A stretch of 64,000 nt of DNA from Buttiauxella noackiae ATCC 51607 (GCF_001654865.1 NZ_LXEO01000017.1:248001-312000), one strand, 5' to 3'. Positions 46,880 to 57,061 are shown, counted from the first letter of the stretch. Program-made: numbers and translations. Notes: generated by a model from the sequence alone, not told the origin.

Positions 46880-48094
46880 TTATGGCTTGCTTAGCAGTTC
46901 TTGATACAAATTCAGTAATGCCTGAACATGATCGCGCATTGCATATTTACCGCAAAGTCGATCATGGGCATTTAGCCCCATCCGCTGGGCTTTTTCTGGA
47001 TTGATGGCTAAATCATCAAGTATATCGGCAAGCTGTTGTGCGTTTCCTGGTTCGAATAAGGCCCCATCAATACCATCACGGATTTGTTCAGGTATTCCAC
47101 CAATGCGTGAACCAACAATTGGCCGAGCAAAAGACATTGCTTCGAGCACGGACATTGAGCAATTTTCATTACATTCCGAAGGCACAATAACCGTACGCGC
47201 GTGCTTTATAAGATTATCTAATTCTTCACCCTGGTGTACAAAACCAAGAAACTCAGCATCGGGATACTTCTCAATCAATTCATTGTAGATAGGACCATGA
47301 CCAACAATTTTTAGTGGTATTTTATTACGCATCATCTGATGCGCTTTAGCTAAGGTTTCAATCCCTTTTTCAGGACTAATGCGTCCTACAAAAAGCAAGT
47401 AGCCTCTATCTTCAATATTATCAAATGGTTGGCTGTCATCAATGCCATTAACAATCACATCAATACGCGAGTTGGGTAATGTATGCTTTATTACCCCCCG
47501 CAAAAACTCACTAGGCGAGATAATAACGTCAATAGCCTGATAATTTTTTGCAATATATTGCCAGGTTGCTTCTAAAGAAAGTAATAAGCTCTTAAATGCC
47601 GAGCCTTCATAGCAACGATATTTGAAAGCGTTATAGACGGCACCGTTGATACACGCATCACACACTTTGCCATCTCGCAACATCGCGTATGAAGGGCACG
47701 CAATTTTGTAGTCGTGTGCAGTTAACACTGTTTTACAACCAAAATCCCGGGCAACCTTTATAATTGCAGGCGTTAGCTGATGATAGATATTATGAAAATG
47801 TACAATATCCGGGCGTTCTTTCTCCAGTAACGCTTTCATTTTCTTGCATGCTTCAGCGTTATGAATAAAATTCACCGCTGTTTTAACCCCACCTAATAAG
47901 TTACTGCTTTTGTGATAATCAACATTACTGACAAAGTATTCTGCATAATCTGATGGAAAATTCTTCTCATGTTGCATAGAGAAATCAATAACTTCGACAC
48001 CAGCTTGCTTCAACATATCGCGCTCTTGAAAATAAACTGTTTCCGCGCCGCCTTTGATGTAGAAAAATTTATTTACCAGTAATATTTTCATCAT
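46880..48094 (-). CDS. GT4-family glycosyltransferase
   Basis: A 404-residue GT-B enzyme: NKFFYIKGGAETVYF at the N-terminus, DIVHFHNIYHQLTPAII near 95, LLFVGRISPEKGIETLAKA near 230 and PSECNENCSMSVLEAMSFARP near 310. A cysteine-rich insert (CVCDACINGAVYNAFKYRC-like) near residue 145 occurs in several GT4 enzymes. It acts in repeat-unit assembly. ATG 48091 is an alternative start. Confidence 0.88.
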   Translation of the reverse strand: MMKILLVNKFFYIKGGAETVYFQERDMLKQAGVEVIDFSMQHEKNFPSDYAEYFVSNVDYHKSSNLLGGVKTAVNFIHNAEACKKMKALLEKERPDIVHFHNIYHQLTPAIIKVARDFGCKTVLTAHDYKIACPSYAMLRDGKVCDACINGAVYNAFKYRCYEGSAFKSLLLSLEATWQYIAKNYQAIDVIISPSEFLRGVIKHTLPNSRIDVIVNGIDDSQPFDNIEDRGYLLFVGRISPEKGIETLAKAHQMMRNKIPLKIVGHGPIYNELIEKYPDAEFLGFVHQGEELDNLIKHARTVIVPSECNENCSMSVLEAMSFARPIVGSRIGGIPEQIRDGIDGALFEPGNAQQLADILDDLAINPEKAQRMGLNAHDRLCGKYAMRDHVQALLNLYQELLSKP

Positions 48095-48100
48095 GGCCGC

Positions 48101-49090
48101 CTATTCATGGATAACTTTGCTGTCGGGTGGAACCATAGGATCTCGCACTGGGTGAGTCAGCCCTTTGACTAATCCAGCAGAGAGCACAGCTAAATTTACA
48201 ACACTATGCAACCCGTTAATTAACGAACGGTTTTTAATCGCTTTCAGGATAATAAATGCAAGCAATGGCAATAGCGCTATACCTATAATCTCAGCATTAA
48301 ATGTCAATATCGAAATTAGCAGCGCAAACATATAAATAGAAAAAATAATCTCGTTTTTGACCATTTTGAGAACATCACGGAGATAGGGTTTCCCCCAGGC
48401 GCTGCGTAATAACTCCCCTGTTGCCTGGTTGTAGCCACTGCGCCAGCGATACATTAATAATTTAAATGTCGGCATATTATGCGAGGTATGGCTGAAATAA
48501 GGGACGTCAAGGCGATGTAACTTATAACCGGCATGCAATAAACGCATCCCAAGCTCAGCCTCTTCAAAGGCATGGAGATTACGGTTGGTAAGATAACCAA
48601 TTTTCTCAATTGCCACGCGACGATATAAGCCTCCACCACCTAAATGATCGCAATCACCTAACGGATATATTTCATGCAGTCGTTGCTTGCGTGACTTAAA
48701 CTCATAATTTGCAGCGTCATCCATTTCAACGGTACCCGCAACGCCCGCATATTCTGGGTGTGTCTCAAGAAATGTCAACGCGCTATCAATAAACTCTTTT
48801 TCCAGTTCCATATCGCCATCCATTAACAGCAGATATTCACCCTCGCTATACAGATAACCTAGCTGATGCCCAACTCCACAGCAACGATCCACAGGCTGCG
48901 TTAAAGAGACCACGGTCACGCCTTTAGCGCTCGCTAATTGTTGAGTGTTATCGGTCGATAAACTATCAGCCACAATGATCTTATGCGGGTAAGCAGCAAT
49001 CTGCTGTTGAATACTATCGATAGTTTTCTCGATACATTTAGCTTCGTTGAGGGTTTTAATACTTACTGTAATAAACGGTTTATTAACCAT
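48101..49090 (-). CDS. GT2-family glycosyltransferase with C-terminal membrane helices
   Basis: A GT-A transferase with the N-terminal TVSIKTLNEAKCIEKTIDSI, the metal-binding LLMDGDMEL (DxD) near residue 92, DCDHLGGGGLYRR near 150 and the acidic base region HAFEEAELGMRL near 178. Three or four hydrophobic helices follow after residue 240. I chose ATG 49090 (329 aa) because CGGAG lies 8 nt upstream and the polymerase stop is 1 nt before it; 49105 is a possible upstream start. Confidence 0.87.
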   Translation of the reverse strand: MVNKPFITVSIKTLNEAKCIEKTIDSIQQQIAAYPHKIIVADSLSTDNTQQLASAKGVTVVSLTQPVDRCCGVGHQLGYLYSEGEYLLLMDGDMELEKEFIDSALTFLETHPEYAGVAGTVEMDDAANYEFKSRKQRLHEIYPLGDCDHLGGGGLYRRVAIEKIGYLTNRNLHAFEEAELGMRLLHAGYKLHRLDVPYFSHTSHNMPTFKLLMYRWRSGYNQATGELLRSAWGKPYLRDVLKMVKNEIIFSIYMFALLISILTFNAEIIGIALLPLLAFIILKAIKNRSLINGLHSVVNLAVLSAGLVKGLTHPVRDPMVPPDSKVIHE

Positions 49091-49091
49091 A

Positions 49092-50465
49092 TTATTGCTC
49101 CGCATAACGACAAACGGATCGACGAATGACCAGACTCGAACCTAGTGATAGATAAAAAATAAATTGCAGCATCGGGGTAATGGTGAGTATTTGGCTATAG
49201 GGTAGACTCAGTAAACAGCTAATAGCAAAGACACTAAAAGCAGGTGAGAAACTCAATAATTGGAGGTCCTGTTGATCTAATGTCTCGCGTTCTAATAAGG
49301 GCTTGGGTTGCACGATTTTTAGTGTATAAATAATTAGGCCAATAAATAGCACTGTACCTACTGCACCCACTTCCCAAAGCAACATACTCAAAGAGGTTGA
49401 ATCCAGAATTAAGTTATAGGTGAGGTTTAAAAATCCTGGTGAGACAATACTGCCGCTGTTTGTCGCATTCAAACCATAGCCAAATAACGTGCCTGAAAGC
49501 CCCCAAAGATCGTTATTTCTAAGCCAGAAAGTTAGTGTAGTAAAGCGACCAATCTCCCCTGATGGTAGAATATAATTGGGGTCAAAAATATAATCTAACG
49601 AAGACAGGAAGATACTCAATGAACTTTCTGTTGGGTCACTACCAAATGCGGATGAATAACCAGCAGCCAGGATAATTATCGCAAACGTAATCAATAGAGC
49701 CATGCCGGAAAAAATCAGCAGCAATGCTTTAAGATTAATTTTACTCATACCTTTAACGTAGCTTGGCATTAGCCAAACCCAGCACATGAGTATTGGCGAT
49801 AATAAGATAACAAATTTTACTTCGCCAACGATACATAAACCAAAGCCTAATATGATATGCAGCGCCATTGATTTAAATGTCGTTAGCCCGTGCTTAAATT
49901 CAGAGATTTTCAACAACATAATCAGCAAGCAAAACAGCCCCATGGCCGCAGTATTGCCGCCACCCATCGGGTTACCGCCGAAGGTTCCAACCACTGAATC
50001 CCATTTATCTTCCTCGCCATACGCGGCCACACGCTGAGGAACCACAAACAATAATTGGTAAAGGACCATCGGGAATTGTGCGTAAAATACCCAATATAAA
50101 GTTTTGGTTACCCGATAGACCTGCGATTCACGGCAGAATCCCAATAACAGACAAAACATGATTAGCGAAAGTGCAATTTCATTTTTAAACCCGACAATCG
50201 CATCCGTTACCCCTTCCTGCAAAATTGTCGAGACTCCTGCCATGACCAGAAAGATGAGATACAACGCGAGCACGATTGTTTCTTGCTTATCAAGCTGTAA
50301 TGTTTCATAGCGAGTTTGCATGACCAATAGGCTAAACATTAGCAATGTCAGGAAAAACGGGATCCAAAGCACCGCTAAAACGCCGGTGAAATATTGAACC
50401 ACCCCACAAAATACAAGGGTAATTAAAGAGTAGGTCTGTAAATAGTGCCCTGTATTGAGATTCAT
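49092..50465 (-). CDS. Wzy-type polysaccharide polymerase (predicted)
   Basis: A 457-residue protein with ~11 hydrophobic helices and a large loop (residues ~275-330) rich in polar residues, as in O-antigen/exopolysaccharide polymerases. Sequence identity in this family is low, so the assignment rests on topology and on its position after the flippase and before the glycosyltransferases. It overlaps the flippase gene by 4 nt. Confidence 0.75.
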   Translation of the reverse strand: MNLNTGHYLQTYSLITLVFCGVVQYFTGVLAVLWIPFFLTLLMFSLLVMQTRYETLQLDKQETIVLALYLIFLVMAGVSTILQEGVTDAIVGFKNEIALSLIMFCLLLGFCRESQVYRVTKTLYWVFYAQFPMVLYQLLFVVPQRVAAYGEEDKWDSVVGTFGGNPMGGGNTAAMGLFCLLIMLLKISEFKHGLTTFKSMALHIILGFGLCIVGEVKFVILLSPILMCWVWLMPSYVKGMSKINLKALLLIFSGMALLITFAIIILAAGYSSAFGSDPTESSLSIFLSSLDYIFDPNYILPSGEIGRFTTLTFWLRNNDLWGLSGTLFGYGLNATNSGSIVSPGFLNLTYNLILDSTSLSMLLWEVGAVGTVLFIGLIIYTLKIVQPKPLLERETLDQQDLQLLSFSPAFSVFAISCLLSLPYSQILTITPMLQFIFYLSLGSSLVIRRSVCRYAEQ

Positions 50466-51673
50466 AATACAACCGGTCTGTCTTTTAGAAGATTGGCGCG
50501 TTTATTAACCTTCAGATAAATAAACGCATAGCGGACGAATGTTAGTACTGAGAACAAGATGATTGATGTGGCATAGTTATTATAAAAATAAGGTACTATT
50601 ACAAATGAAATCAACACGATAGCCAATTGTTCAAATTGAATGCGTAAAAAGTAACGGTGAGAGCCAAAAATAAGCTCAATCACTGTCAGCGGGCAGATCG
50701 CCAAAGCAGGGAATAAATAAGGCAACATATATCGCGAGGTCGGAATTGAGTTAATCCAATCTTCACTAAAACCAAGATGCATAACTATTGGATAGAAGAT
50801 AAACACCCCTAGTGTACAAATAACCCCTAATACCAGCAGTAGCAAACGTACTTTTTTGTACTCGTCATAATTGAAAGTGTTATGTCTAAAATCGATAGAC
50901 CATTTTGAAAAAATAGCGTTGCGAACTGCATTTCCGATGATCACCACCGGAGCAAGGCAGAAACGGCTGACAATAGAAAAATAGCCTGCTGTCAATGCTG
51001 AGAACCAAAAGTTAATCAGCATAATGGGTAAATTACCGTTCGCCATTGCCAGCACTTCAGCGCTACCTACTTTGGTGATGTGATGAACGTGTTTATAAAA
51101 GAACGCCAGATTATTTTTCGGACTTAAATGTTGTAATGTCACCGAGCGCATATCAAATGCGCAAAGAATGCAGCCAACTGTTAAAAACATCATAGAACCT
51201 GCCCATGCCCAATAAAACGCCTGGACATGGGTGGTGAGCATGACAGAAAGCACCACCACCACGGAAACAGATATTCTCTGAAAGACCAGAAAGCCAAAAT
51301 TAGCCGTACGTAACGATAAGTTTTCCGATATCAACACCCACGTATTAGAAAGCGTGAGTAGATAAAGGAAGAAAATATTCTGGTCAAATAACCAGGCAGT
51401 TAGCAAAGCATACGGCAGAGCAGTAATTAAACTTTGCAGTAAACAAAATACGACATTTTGAGCTAACTCATCATCTTGCTGCTTCGGAATCAAAAGGTGC
51501 GAAGCAAATGTGCATACCTGGGCACCAATCAACGCAATACTGTAATTAAGCGCGTAAAGCCCTACTTCTGCTAAGTTATATTTGTGAGAAATCAACCAAA
51601 TAGAGAGCGCACCAATCAGTTGCGAAATGACTGATGAACCTGCAATCGTAGACGCGCTCTTCAGTAAACTCAT
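50462..51673 (-). CDS. Wzx-type polysaccharide flippase (predicted)
   Basis: A 403-residue membrane protein with about 12 helices. The N-terminus (LLKSASTIAGSSVISQLIGALSIWLISHKYN) is typical of polysaccharide-biosynthesis flippases of the MOP superfamily. It should move the lipid-linked repeat unit to the periplasmic face. It overlaps both neighbours by 4 nt. Confidence 0.82.
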   Translation of the reverse strand: MSLLKSASTIAGSSVISQLIGALSIWLISHKYNLAEVGLYALNYSIALIGAQVCTFASHLLIPKQQDDELAQNVVFCLLQSLITALPYALLTAWLFDQNIFFLYLLTLSNTWVLISENLSLRTANFGFLVFQRISVSVVVVLSVMLTTHVQAFYWAWAGSMMFLTVGCILCAFDMRSVTLQHLSPKNNLAFFYKHVHHITKVGSAEVLAMANGNLPIMLINFWFSALTAGYFSIVSRFCLAPVVIIGNAVRNAIFSKWSIDFRHNTFNYDEYKKVRLLLLVLGVICTLGVFIFYPIVMHLGFSEDWINSIPTSRYMLPYLFPALAICPLTVIELIFGSHRYFLRIQFEQLAIVLISFVIVPYFYNNYATSIILFSVLTFVRYAFIYLKVNKRANLLKDRPVVL

Positions 51674-53808
51674 ACCCGGCCTGTGCCATTAATCAGTTCG
51701 TTAGTTTGCAGGTTGAGTGAACGTAATCCCTCTTTTGTCTCCAGATTTTTATCAAAAACTTGATTGATGACTACGCCGATAACAATAGACTGATTGGCTT
51801 CAATTTTATCCAACGCATGGATAATGTGATCGGCCGGGGCTGCACCTGCTTTTAATACGAATATCAGGCCATCTGTAACCCGACTAATTAACTGGCTATC
51901 CTGGCTCTGATTCACCGCCGCTGCATCAATAATAATTCGCTGATACTTACTGCGTAGCTCACGCATTAAGTGCTCAAGATTTTCTGATGACAGCATGAGT
52001 AATGAAGAAACCGTCGCATTACCCCGTGCCAGGAAATCAAGATTGTCATTCACTTTAACAATCAGATTTTCGGAGGTCACTTCACCACGAAGCAACTCCG
52101 CAACACCTTGCGCGGAAGGCTTAGCAAGCTCGCTCGACAAACCCTCTTTATTGTAAAAATCCAGGTCGATAAGCAACGTTTTTTGATCGAAGCTAAATGA
52201 ATTCGCCAACAGATTTGCCAGCAATGTACGCCCATCTCCATGGTCCGCTGATGTCACAGCAATCGTCTGAAGCTGCCGATTATCCAGCATAATATGCGTG
52301 CGGATACTGTGAATAATGTCGGCGTTTTGTGGGTTATTGGAGATAACATCACGGATTTGCGCACGACTCGCGAGCCCCTTATAGCGGCGAATCTCACCGA
52401 GCGGTTCGAGGTTCAAACGCTTCTTCACCTGGCTCAAGTTGTTAATCGTGCTGTCCATCGCGGCTTTCACGATGAAGTACATGATGCAAAATGCCAACGC
52501 TAACAAGACCACCATAATAAACAGCAGCGATTTATTAGGCTTGGATGGGCGTTCAGCCGGCACTGCCGGGTCATACAATACAGCATCTGCCTCAGCATAA
52601 TTAGTTGAAAGCGATTGTTCCTGAGTACGCTGATAGAGCGTTTTGTATGACTCTTCTGTTTTATCCAGCGCCAGTTTCAAACTGTTATAACCATCGCGCT
52701 TGTTAGCCAGTTTCTGGAATATTTCTTTTTGCTGATCTAACTGTTTCTGGTAGTTATTTTCATCTGCCAGTGCAGCTTGATATTGCTGACGCAATCCCGT
52801 TTCAAGCTCTCCCAACACATTAAAGGTTTGATCCTCAATCGCCTGCACCTGAGCCTGCGCTTCCTGGATTTTGGCATGCTTAGGGCCATAGGATTTACGC
52901 AATTCATACAGCGAACGTTTTGCCTGGATTAGTGCAATACGTAAGTCCTGAATCTGTGCATGGTCCGAAATTACCGGGAGAGAAATGACATTTTCGAGAG
53001 ATTGCCCTGCACCTCTACGAACTTCGTTGTACAGCGATTCTGCAGCCACCCGGCGCTGAGTCGCGTCGGCAAGACGGTTAGTCACAATACCTAACTGCTC
53101 TGTTTCAAAACCATCTACACCACGGAAGGTCAACAACCCTTCTTTATTAAGGTATGCATCAATTGCCTGCTTTTGTACGGCGATTTGTTTCTGCAACTCG
53201 TCCATTTTCTGCAGATTGCTTTCTCGAGCTTTCTGCGTATTGATACGCTTTTGCTCAGCCGTATAGTTGATAAACGCCTGCGCAACACCGTTAGCTACCT
53301 CTGCTGCCATTTCTGGGGAAGGTGACTCATAGGAAATAGATGCCAGGTGTGTCGTGCGAATACTGGTGATAGTGAGATTCTTCAGCATGTTTTTCAGCGC
53401 ATTATCAATGCGTTGCTGCTGATTTTTGGGAGTATTGGCATCTTTGCTGTCTGATTTAACGCCATTGAAATCTGGATTTTCATCCAATTTCAAATTTCGA
53501 ACGGCCTGGGCAAGCACAATACGTGACTGCATTAACGCGTATTGCGTTTCGTAGTAGCCGTTACGTGTCGAATCATAGCCATCGACTTGCGGGAACGGTG
53601 AGACATTATCAGGCTGTGCCTTAATAAGCACGGTTGCCGTTGAGACATACTTCGATGTCATCATGTTGATAAGTGGCCAGGCAATTGCTCCAGCAATCAC
53701 AGCGCCGAGGAGGATTTTCCAACTGTTTCTTTTAATTTCCCTGGCAAACCTGGAGAAATCGATAGAGCTTTCTCGTTTCTTGCCATTTTCCACTATTGAT
53801 AGTTTCAT
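51670..53808 (-). CDS. Wzz/GumC-type co-polymerase with degenerate BY-kinase domain
   Basis: A 712-residue inner-membrane protein. A Wzz domain lies at ~15-115 with helix 1 (WKILLGAVIAGAIAWPLI). A long periplasmic coiled-coil follows (residues ~180-400), with GNVR-type LYQRTQEQSLSTNYAEADAV and helix 2 near 430. The C-terminal P-loop domain (residues ~515-690) has SADHGDGRTLLANLL, where the Walker A lysine is arginine, a retained LLIDLDF and a weak RIIIDAAAV. There is no tyrosine-rich tail. It probably controls chain length and export with the OPX protein, without autokinase activity. Confidence 0.87.
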   Translation of the reverse strand: MKLSIVENGKKRESSIDFSRFAREIKRNSWKILLGAVIAGAIAWPLINMMTSKYVSTATVLIKAQPDNVSPFPQVDGYDSTRNGYYETQYALMQSRIVLAQAVRNLKLDENPDFNGVKSDSKDANTPKNQQQRIDNALKNMLKNLTITSIRTTHLASISYESPSPEMAAEVANGVAQAFINYTAEQKRINTQKARESNLQKMDELQKQIAVQKQAIDAYLNKEGLLTFRGVDGFETEQLGIVTNRLADATQRRVAAESLYNEVRRGAGQSLENVISLPVISDHAQIQDLRIALIQAKRSLYELRKSYGPKHAKIQEAQAQVQAIEDQTFNVLGELETGLRQQYQAALADENNYQKQLDQQKEIFQKLANKRDGYNSLKLALDKTEESYKTLYQRTQEQSLSTNYAEADAVLYDPAVPAERPSKPNKSLLFIMVVLLALAFCIMYFIVKAAMDSTINNLSQVKKRLNLEPLGEIRRYKGLASRAQIRDVISNNPQNADIIHSIRTHIMLDNRQLQTIAVTSADHGDGRTLLANLLANSFSFDQKTLLIDLDFYNKEGLSSELAKPSAQGVAELLRGEVTSENLIVKVNDNLDFLARGNATVSSLLMLSSENLEHLMRELRSKYQRIIIDAAAVNQSQDSQLISRVTDGLIFVLKAGAAPADHIIHALDKIEANQSIVIGVVINQVFDKNLETKEGLRSLNLQTNELINGTGRV

Positions 53809-53810
53809 AG

Positions 53811-54368
53811 TCAGAAGAAGCCCATGCCAATAATCACGATATCACCAGGGTGAACGGAATGTCTTACGTCCACGTTCTCAAGCAACTGATTTGTGCCAGC
53901 TAAGCGAATATTGATATCTTTGCGATCGGCTCTGTCTGTAAAGCCGCCAGCCTGCGCAATCGATTTTTCAACTGTGAGCCCAGGTTCATAGGAAAATCCA
54001 TTCGGATTCCTTACCTCACCTGATACATAGTATTTACGGAACTCAGCAATATTCACCGTCACCATTGGATTTTGCAGGTAATCTCCACGCAGACGATTAG
54101 TTAACTCTGCACTCACCTGTTCTGGAGTTTTGCCTTTTAGTGTGAGCTGCCCAATATAAGGGAAAGTAATAGTTCCGCTTTTATCGAGTATAAATTTCAT
54201 TGTTAGGTCAGGTTCGCCGTACACATTAATATTAACGGCATCACCTGCATCAAGCAGATAACCTTTTGATTCAGCTTCAGGATTATCCATTAGCGGTGGT
54301 TTAGTTGCAGAACATCCTGCCAGAAGCACACTGAAAAATAAAAATATCCATAGTTTCATTATTTTCAT
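53811..54368 (-). CDS. Short Wza/GumB-type polysaccharide export lipoprotein (OPX)
   Basis: A 185-residue outer-membrane polysaccharide export protein. The lipoprotein signal ends in SVLLAGC. The Poly_export domain follows (YLLDAGDAVNINVYGEPDLT, GTITFPYIGQL, GKTPEQVSAELTNRL), then one SLBB-type repeat (YYVSGEVRNPNGFSYEPGLTV). It is about half the length of E. coli Wza and lacks its C-terminal membrane-spanning helix, so the linked beta-barrel protein may form the outer-membrane pore. Confidence 0.9.
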   Translation of the reverse strand: MKIMKLWIFLFFSVLLAGCSATKPPLMDNPEAESKGYLLDAGDAVNINVYGEPDLTMKFILDKSGTITFPYIGQLTLKGKTPEQVSAELTNRLRGDYLQNPMVTVNIAEFRKYYVSGEVRNPNGFSYEPGLTVEKSIAQAGGFTDRADRKDINIRLAGTNQLLENVDVRHSVHPGDIVIIGMGFF

Positions 54369-54369
54369 T

Positions 54370-55656
54370 TTAAATCTGCACCTTAGCTGTAAACATAATC
54401 AGCGAATTGTCATAACCCAACGTTCTCAAGACTTCTCTGTCGTCGTTAGGTCCGATATAAAACGAATCGGTCTCTTTGTTCGAATTTAACGTATCTATTT
54501 GATATTTCAGCTCAAAATTAACAGAAGGTCTGAAGTCATAACTCATGGTGAAGGTGAATACACCCTCTTTGTCATTTCTGTCCTTATCTTGCTTCTTATA
54601 GTCTTCCGTGGTGTACGAGTAATCTAACAATGTGGAGAAACGGTCATTGAACCAAAAATGTTGATACGAGATCCCATACTGTGAAACCAAAATATATCCC
54701 CCCACTTCTGAAGGGTCTTTAATGCGTTGTGAGGTATGTGCGGTAAAAATAGATTGTTTGAGTGGTTTCCACTCGCCCTTAATATCCCAGTTTAGCCCAT
54801 TAAAATCCTGCGAGTTGGGATTGTTCTCAAATGTTTTATACAACCATGCCAGGTTCATATCGATGTTAGTTTTACCAGTAACCTGTGATTTTATCCCATA
54901 CAGAAAATAATATTCGTTACTGTCTTTTTCTGAAGCATGATCATAATGGATTTGGTTGGTAATAAAGCTATAACGGAATCGTGTTTGTGGTGTGTACTGG
55001 TCAAAAATTTCAGCAACGAGGCTGTTTTGATGCCATTCCTGCTGCTGAATATAGTTATAAAAATCATTGTCAGTATTCTGCACATCCTGCGTATTACCGA
55101 AACGAAGTTTTTTATAAATCAACGCAACTTCTGCTTTACCCCGCCCTTCAGGAGCACCGTAACTATAACGTAGTTCACTGTTTAATAAGTTAGTGCTTAA
55201 CGGAGAATTAACGCCAAACTCTTGAAATTGCTCAGGTATAAACCCTTCGGTTATGCCACGCCCACGGTCTTCATGTCCAAGAGCATCTTCAACATTTAAT
55301 ATGAGGCCATGCTTTAACCCATAACGCCACGCGCCATTAAAACGAAAGAAATGGTCGTTGTAATTATCAGTTGTATCATTGTTATAATTGCGATAATCAC
55401 CTGAGTACATTAATAAATATTTATCCTGATACCGCTGGCCAGTTAAACTCACCTCAGGTGTAACACTGATAAAGTTTGAACCAATAGCATCACTTTTATG
55501 TGGCTGATAAGTCACATTATCTTCATAACCATAATTCACACCGACGTTGCTTTGAAAATCGATACCCGCAATGCCGATATGTGATTTCGGTGTTAAGTCT
55601 GCTATGGCCGGCGTCGATAAAACCATGCCGGCCATAATAAAATATTTAATATGCAT
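54370..55656 (-). CDS. Outer-membrane beta-barrel protein of the exopolysaccharide cluster (BBP2_2/EpsL-like)
   Basis: A 428-residue exported protein (signal MHIKYFIMAGMVLSTPAIA) with many alternating aromatic strands and a C-terminal strand ending in ...TAKVQI. It resembles the barrels encoded with short OPX proteins in GumB/VpsM/EpsL-type loci. It probably forms the export channel. I chose ATG 55656; the longer reading uses TTG 55668. It overlaps the end of the initiating-transferase gene by 11 nt. Confidence 0.8.
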   Translation of the reverse strand: MHIKYFIMAGMVLSTPAIADLTPKSHIGIAGIDFQSNVGVNYGYEDNVTYQPHKSDAIGSNFISVTPEVSLTGQRYQDKYLLMYSGDYRNYNNDTTDNYNDHFFRFNGAWRYGLKHGLILNVEDALGHEDRGRGITEGFIPEQFQEFGVNSPLSTNLLNSELRYSYGAPEGRGKAEVALIYKKLRFGNTQDVQNTDNDFYNYIQQQEWHQNSLVAEIFDQYTPQTRFRYSFITNQIHYDHASEKDSNEYYFLYGIKSQVTGKTNIDMNLAWLYKTFENNPNSQDFNGLNWDIKGEWKPLKQSIFTAHTSQRIKDPSEVGGYILVSQYGISYQHFWFNDRFSTLLDYSYTTEDYKKQDKDRNDKEGVFTFTMSYDFRPSVNFELKYQIDTLNSNKETDSFYIGPNDDREVLRTLGYDNSLIMFTAKVQI

Positions 55657-57061
55657 TTTTGCCGACAAATCCTTTGAAAATAGTCTTTATAATAATTTTA
55701 ATATCTAGCCATAACGACCAGTTCTGGATGTATTCGATATCGTACTCGACACGCTTTTCCATTTTATAAAGTGCATCAATTTCGCCGCGATAACCGTTAA
55801 TTTGTGCTAATCCTGTGATCCCAGGCTTAACTTTATGGCGAATCATGTAGTTTTCGACTTGCTTACGATATTGCTCATTATGAGTGACGGCATGCGGCCT
55901 TGGGCCAACAATCGACATACTGCCCTGCAATACATTAAAAAACTGCGGCAGTTCATCGAGCGATGTACGGCGTAAAAATGCCCCAAAACGAGTGACGCGT
56001 GGGTCGTCTTTTGTGGCTTGTATCACCGTATCAGAATTTTCCATCACATGCATAGTACGGAACTTCCAGACTTTAATTTTTTGCCCGCTCAAACCGTACC
56101 TGTCTTGCTTGAAAAATATCGGCCCGCGTGAGGTTAGTTTTATTCCAATACTAATCAATAATAACAGCGAGGAAATCAATACCATAATAACGCTGCCAAG
56201 AACCAAATCTTCGGCTCGCTTTATAAAAGAACCAAATCCTTCAAACGGAGAACTGAGGATGCTGATCGTTTGCAAGTCATCGATAGAGCGCAGCTGCGAC
56301 ATGTGAGTACTATAGGAGTTAAAATCGGGAACAATATAAGTATTAACTGTGGTATCTGACATCATCGCCAAAAAGTGACGTATTCTTTCCAAAGCCACAA
56401 GCGGTAATGCGATATAGATCTCATCAACCCTTCCCGCTTTGGCCTCTTCGACAAGACCACTTACCGATCCCTTAAAAGGGCTATTAATTTGGCTTATTAG
56501 TGTGCTGAACCTTGAAACATCACGTTCATCGTAAAAAGCCAAATCTAATTTCATATCCGAGTATTCTTTAACAAGTGCCTCTTCTGCTGCCAGACCATTT
56601 TCTGTAACGCCCACAATTGCTACATGTATATTCTTCTTAGCTGAGTACTTAAGAACAATTAAATGGATTAAATAGAGTAAAAACAGAGGTATGGCATACC
56701 ATAAGAGTGTTACAGGGAAAAAACTATTTTCAAAAATGCTTAGATAGCCTAACGATTGCAATCCACCGGCTAAAATCCTGACGAACTCAACAAAAGCAAT
56801 AGTTAAAAATGAGCACAGGATCAATCTTAGTTGACCTCGTATGCTCCATTTCTTGGGTTTATGTAGATAAAGCTCAGTGTACTCGCCAAATAGTAAAAAA
56901 GAGGTAGAAAAAAGAAAACTGAGCATCAAAACAGTACTTGCTGATTCGATGGCTAATAGAAATGCGCTCAATATTAATATCGAGTTTATAAAGATAAAAT
57001 CAGCAAATTTAATAAATACTGGATACCCTCCATGGGTAAATTTCAAAGAATTTCTCGGCAT
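55646..57061 (-). CDS. Undecaprenyl-phosphate glucose phosphotransferase (WcaJ/GumD type)
   Basis: Initiating transferase that puts hexose-1-phosphate (usually glucose) on undecaprenyl phosphate. The 471-residue polyprenyl-transferase has four N-terminal helices, a CoA-binding-like middle domain (AIVGVTENGLAAEEAL near residue 150) and the catalytic domain with FFKQDRYGLSGQKIKVWKFRTMHV near 310, RRTSLDELPQFFNVLQG, SIVGPRPHAV and KPGITGLAQINGYRG. It is the first gene of an 11-gene operon running to 43926. Confidence 0.92.
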   Translation of the reverse strand: MPRNSLKFTHGGYPVFIKFADFIFINSILILSAFLLAIESASTVLMLSFLFSTSFLLFGEYTELYLHKPKKWSIRGQLRLILCSFLTIAFVEFVRILAGGLQSLGYLSIFENSFFPVTLLWYAIPLFLLYLIHLIVLKYSAKKNIHVAIVGVTENGLAAEEALVKEYSDMKLDLAFYDERDVSRFSTLISQINSPFKGSVSGLVEEAKAGRVDEIYIALPLVALERIRHFLAMMSDTTVNTYIVPDFNSYSTHMSQLRSIDDLQTISILSSPFEGFGSFIKRAEDLVLGSVIMVLISSLLLLISIGIKLTSRGPIFFKQDRYGLSGQKIKVWKFRTMHVMENSDTVIQATKDDPRVTRFGAFLRRTSLDELPQFFNVLQGSMSIVGPRPHAVTHNEQYRKQVENYMIRHKVKPGITGLAQINGYRGEIDALYKMEKRVEYDIEYIQNWSLWLDIKIIIKTIFKGFVGKNAY

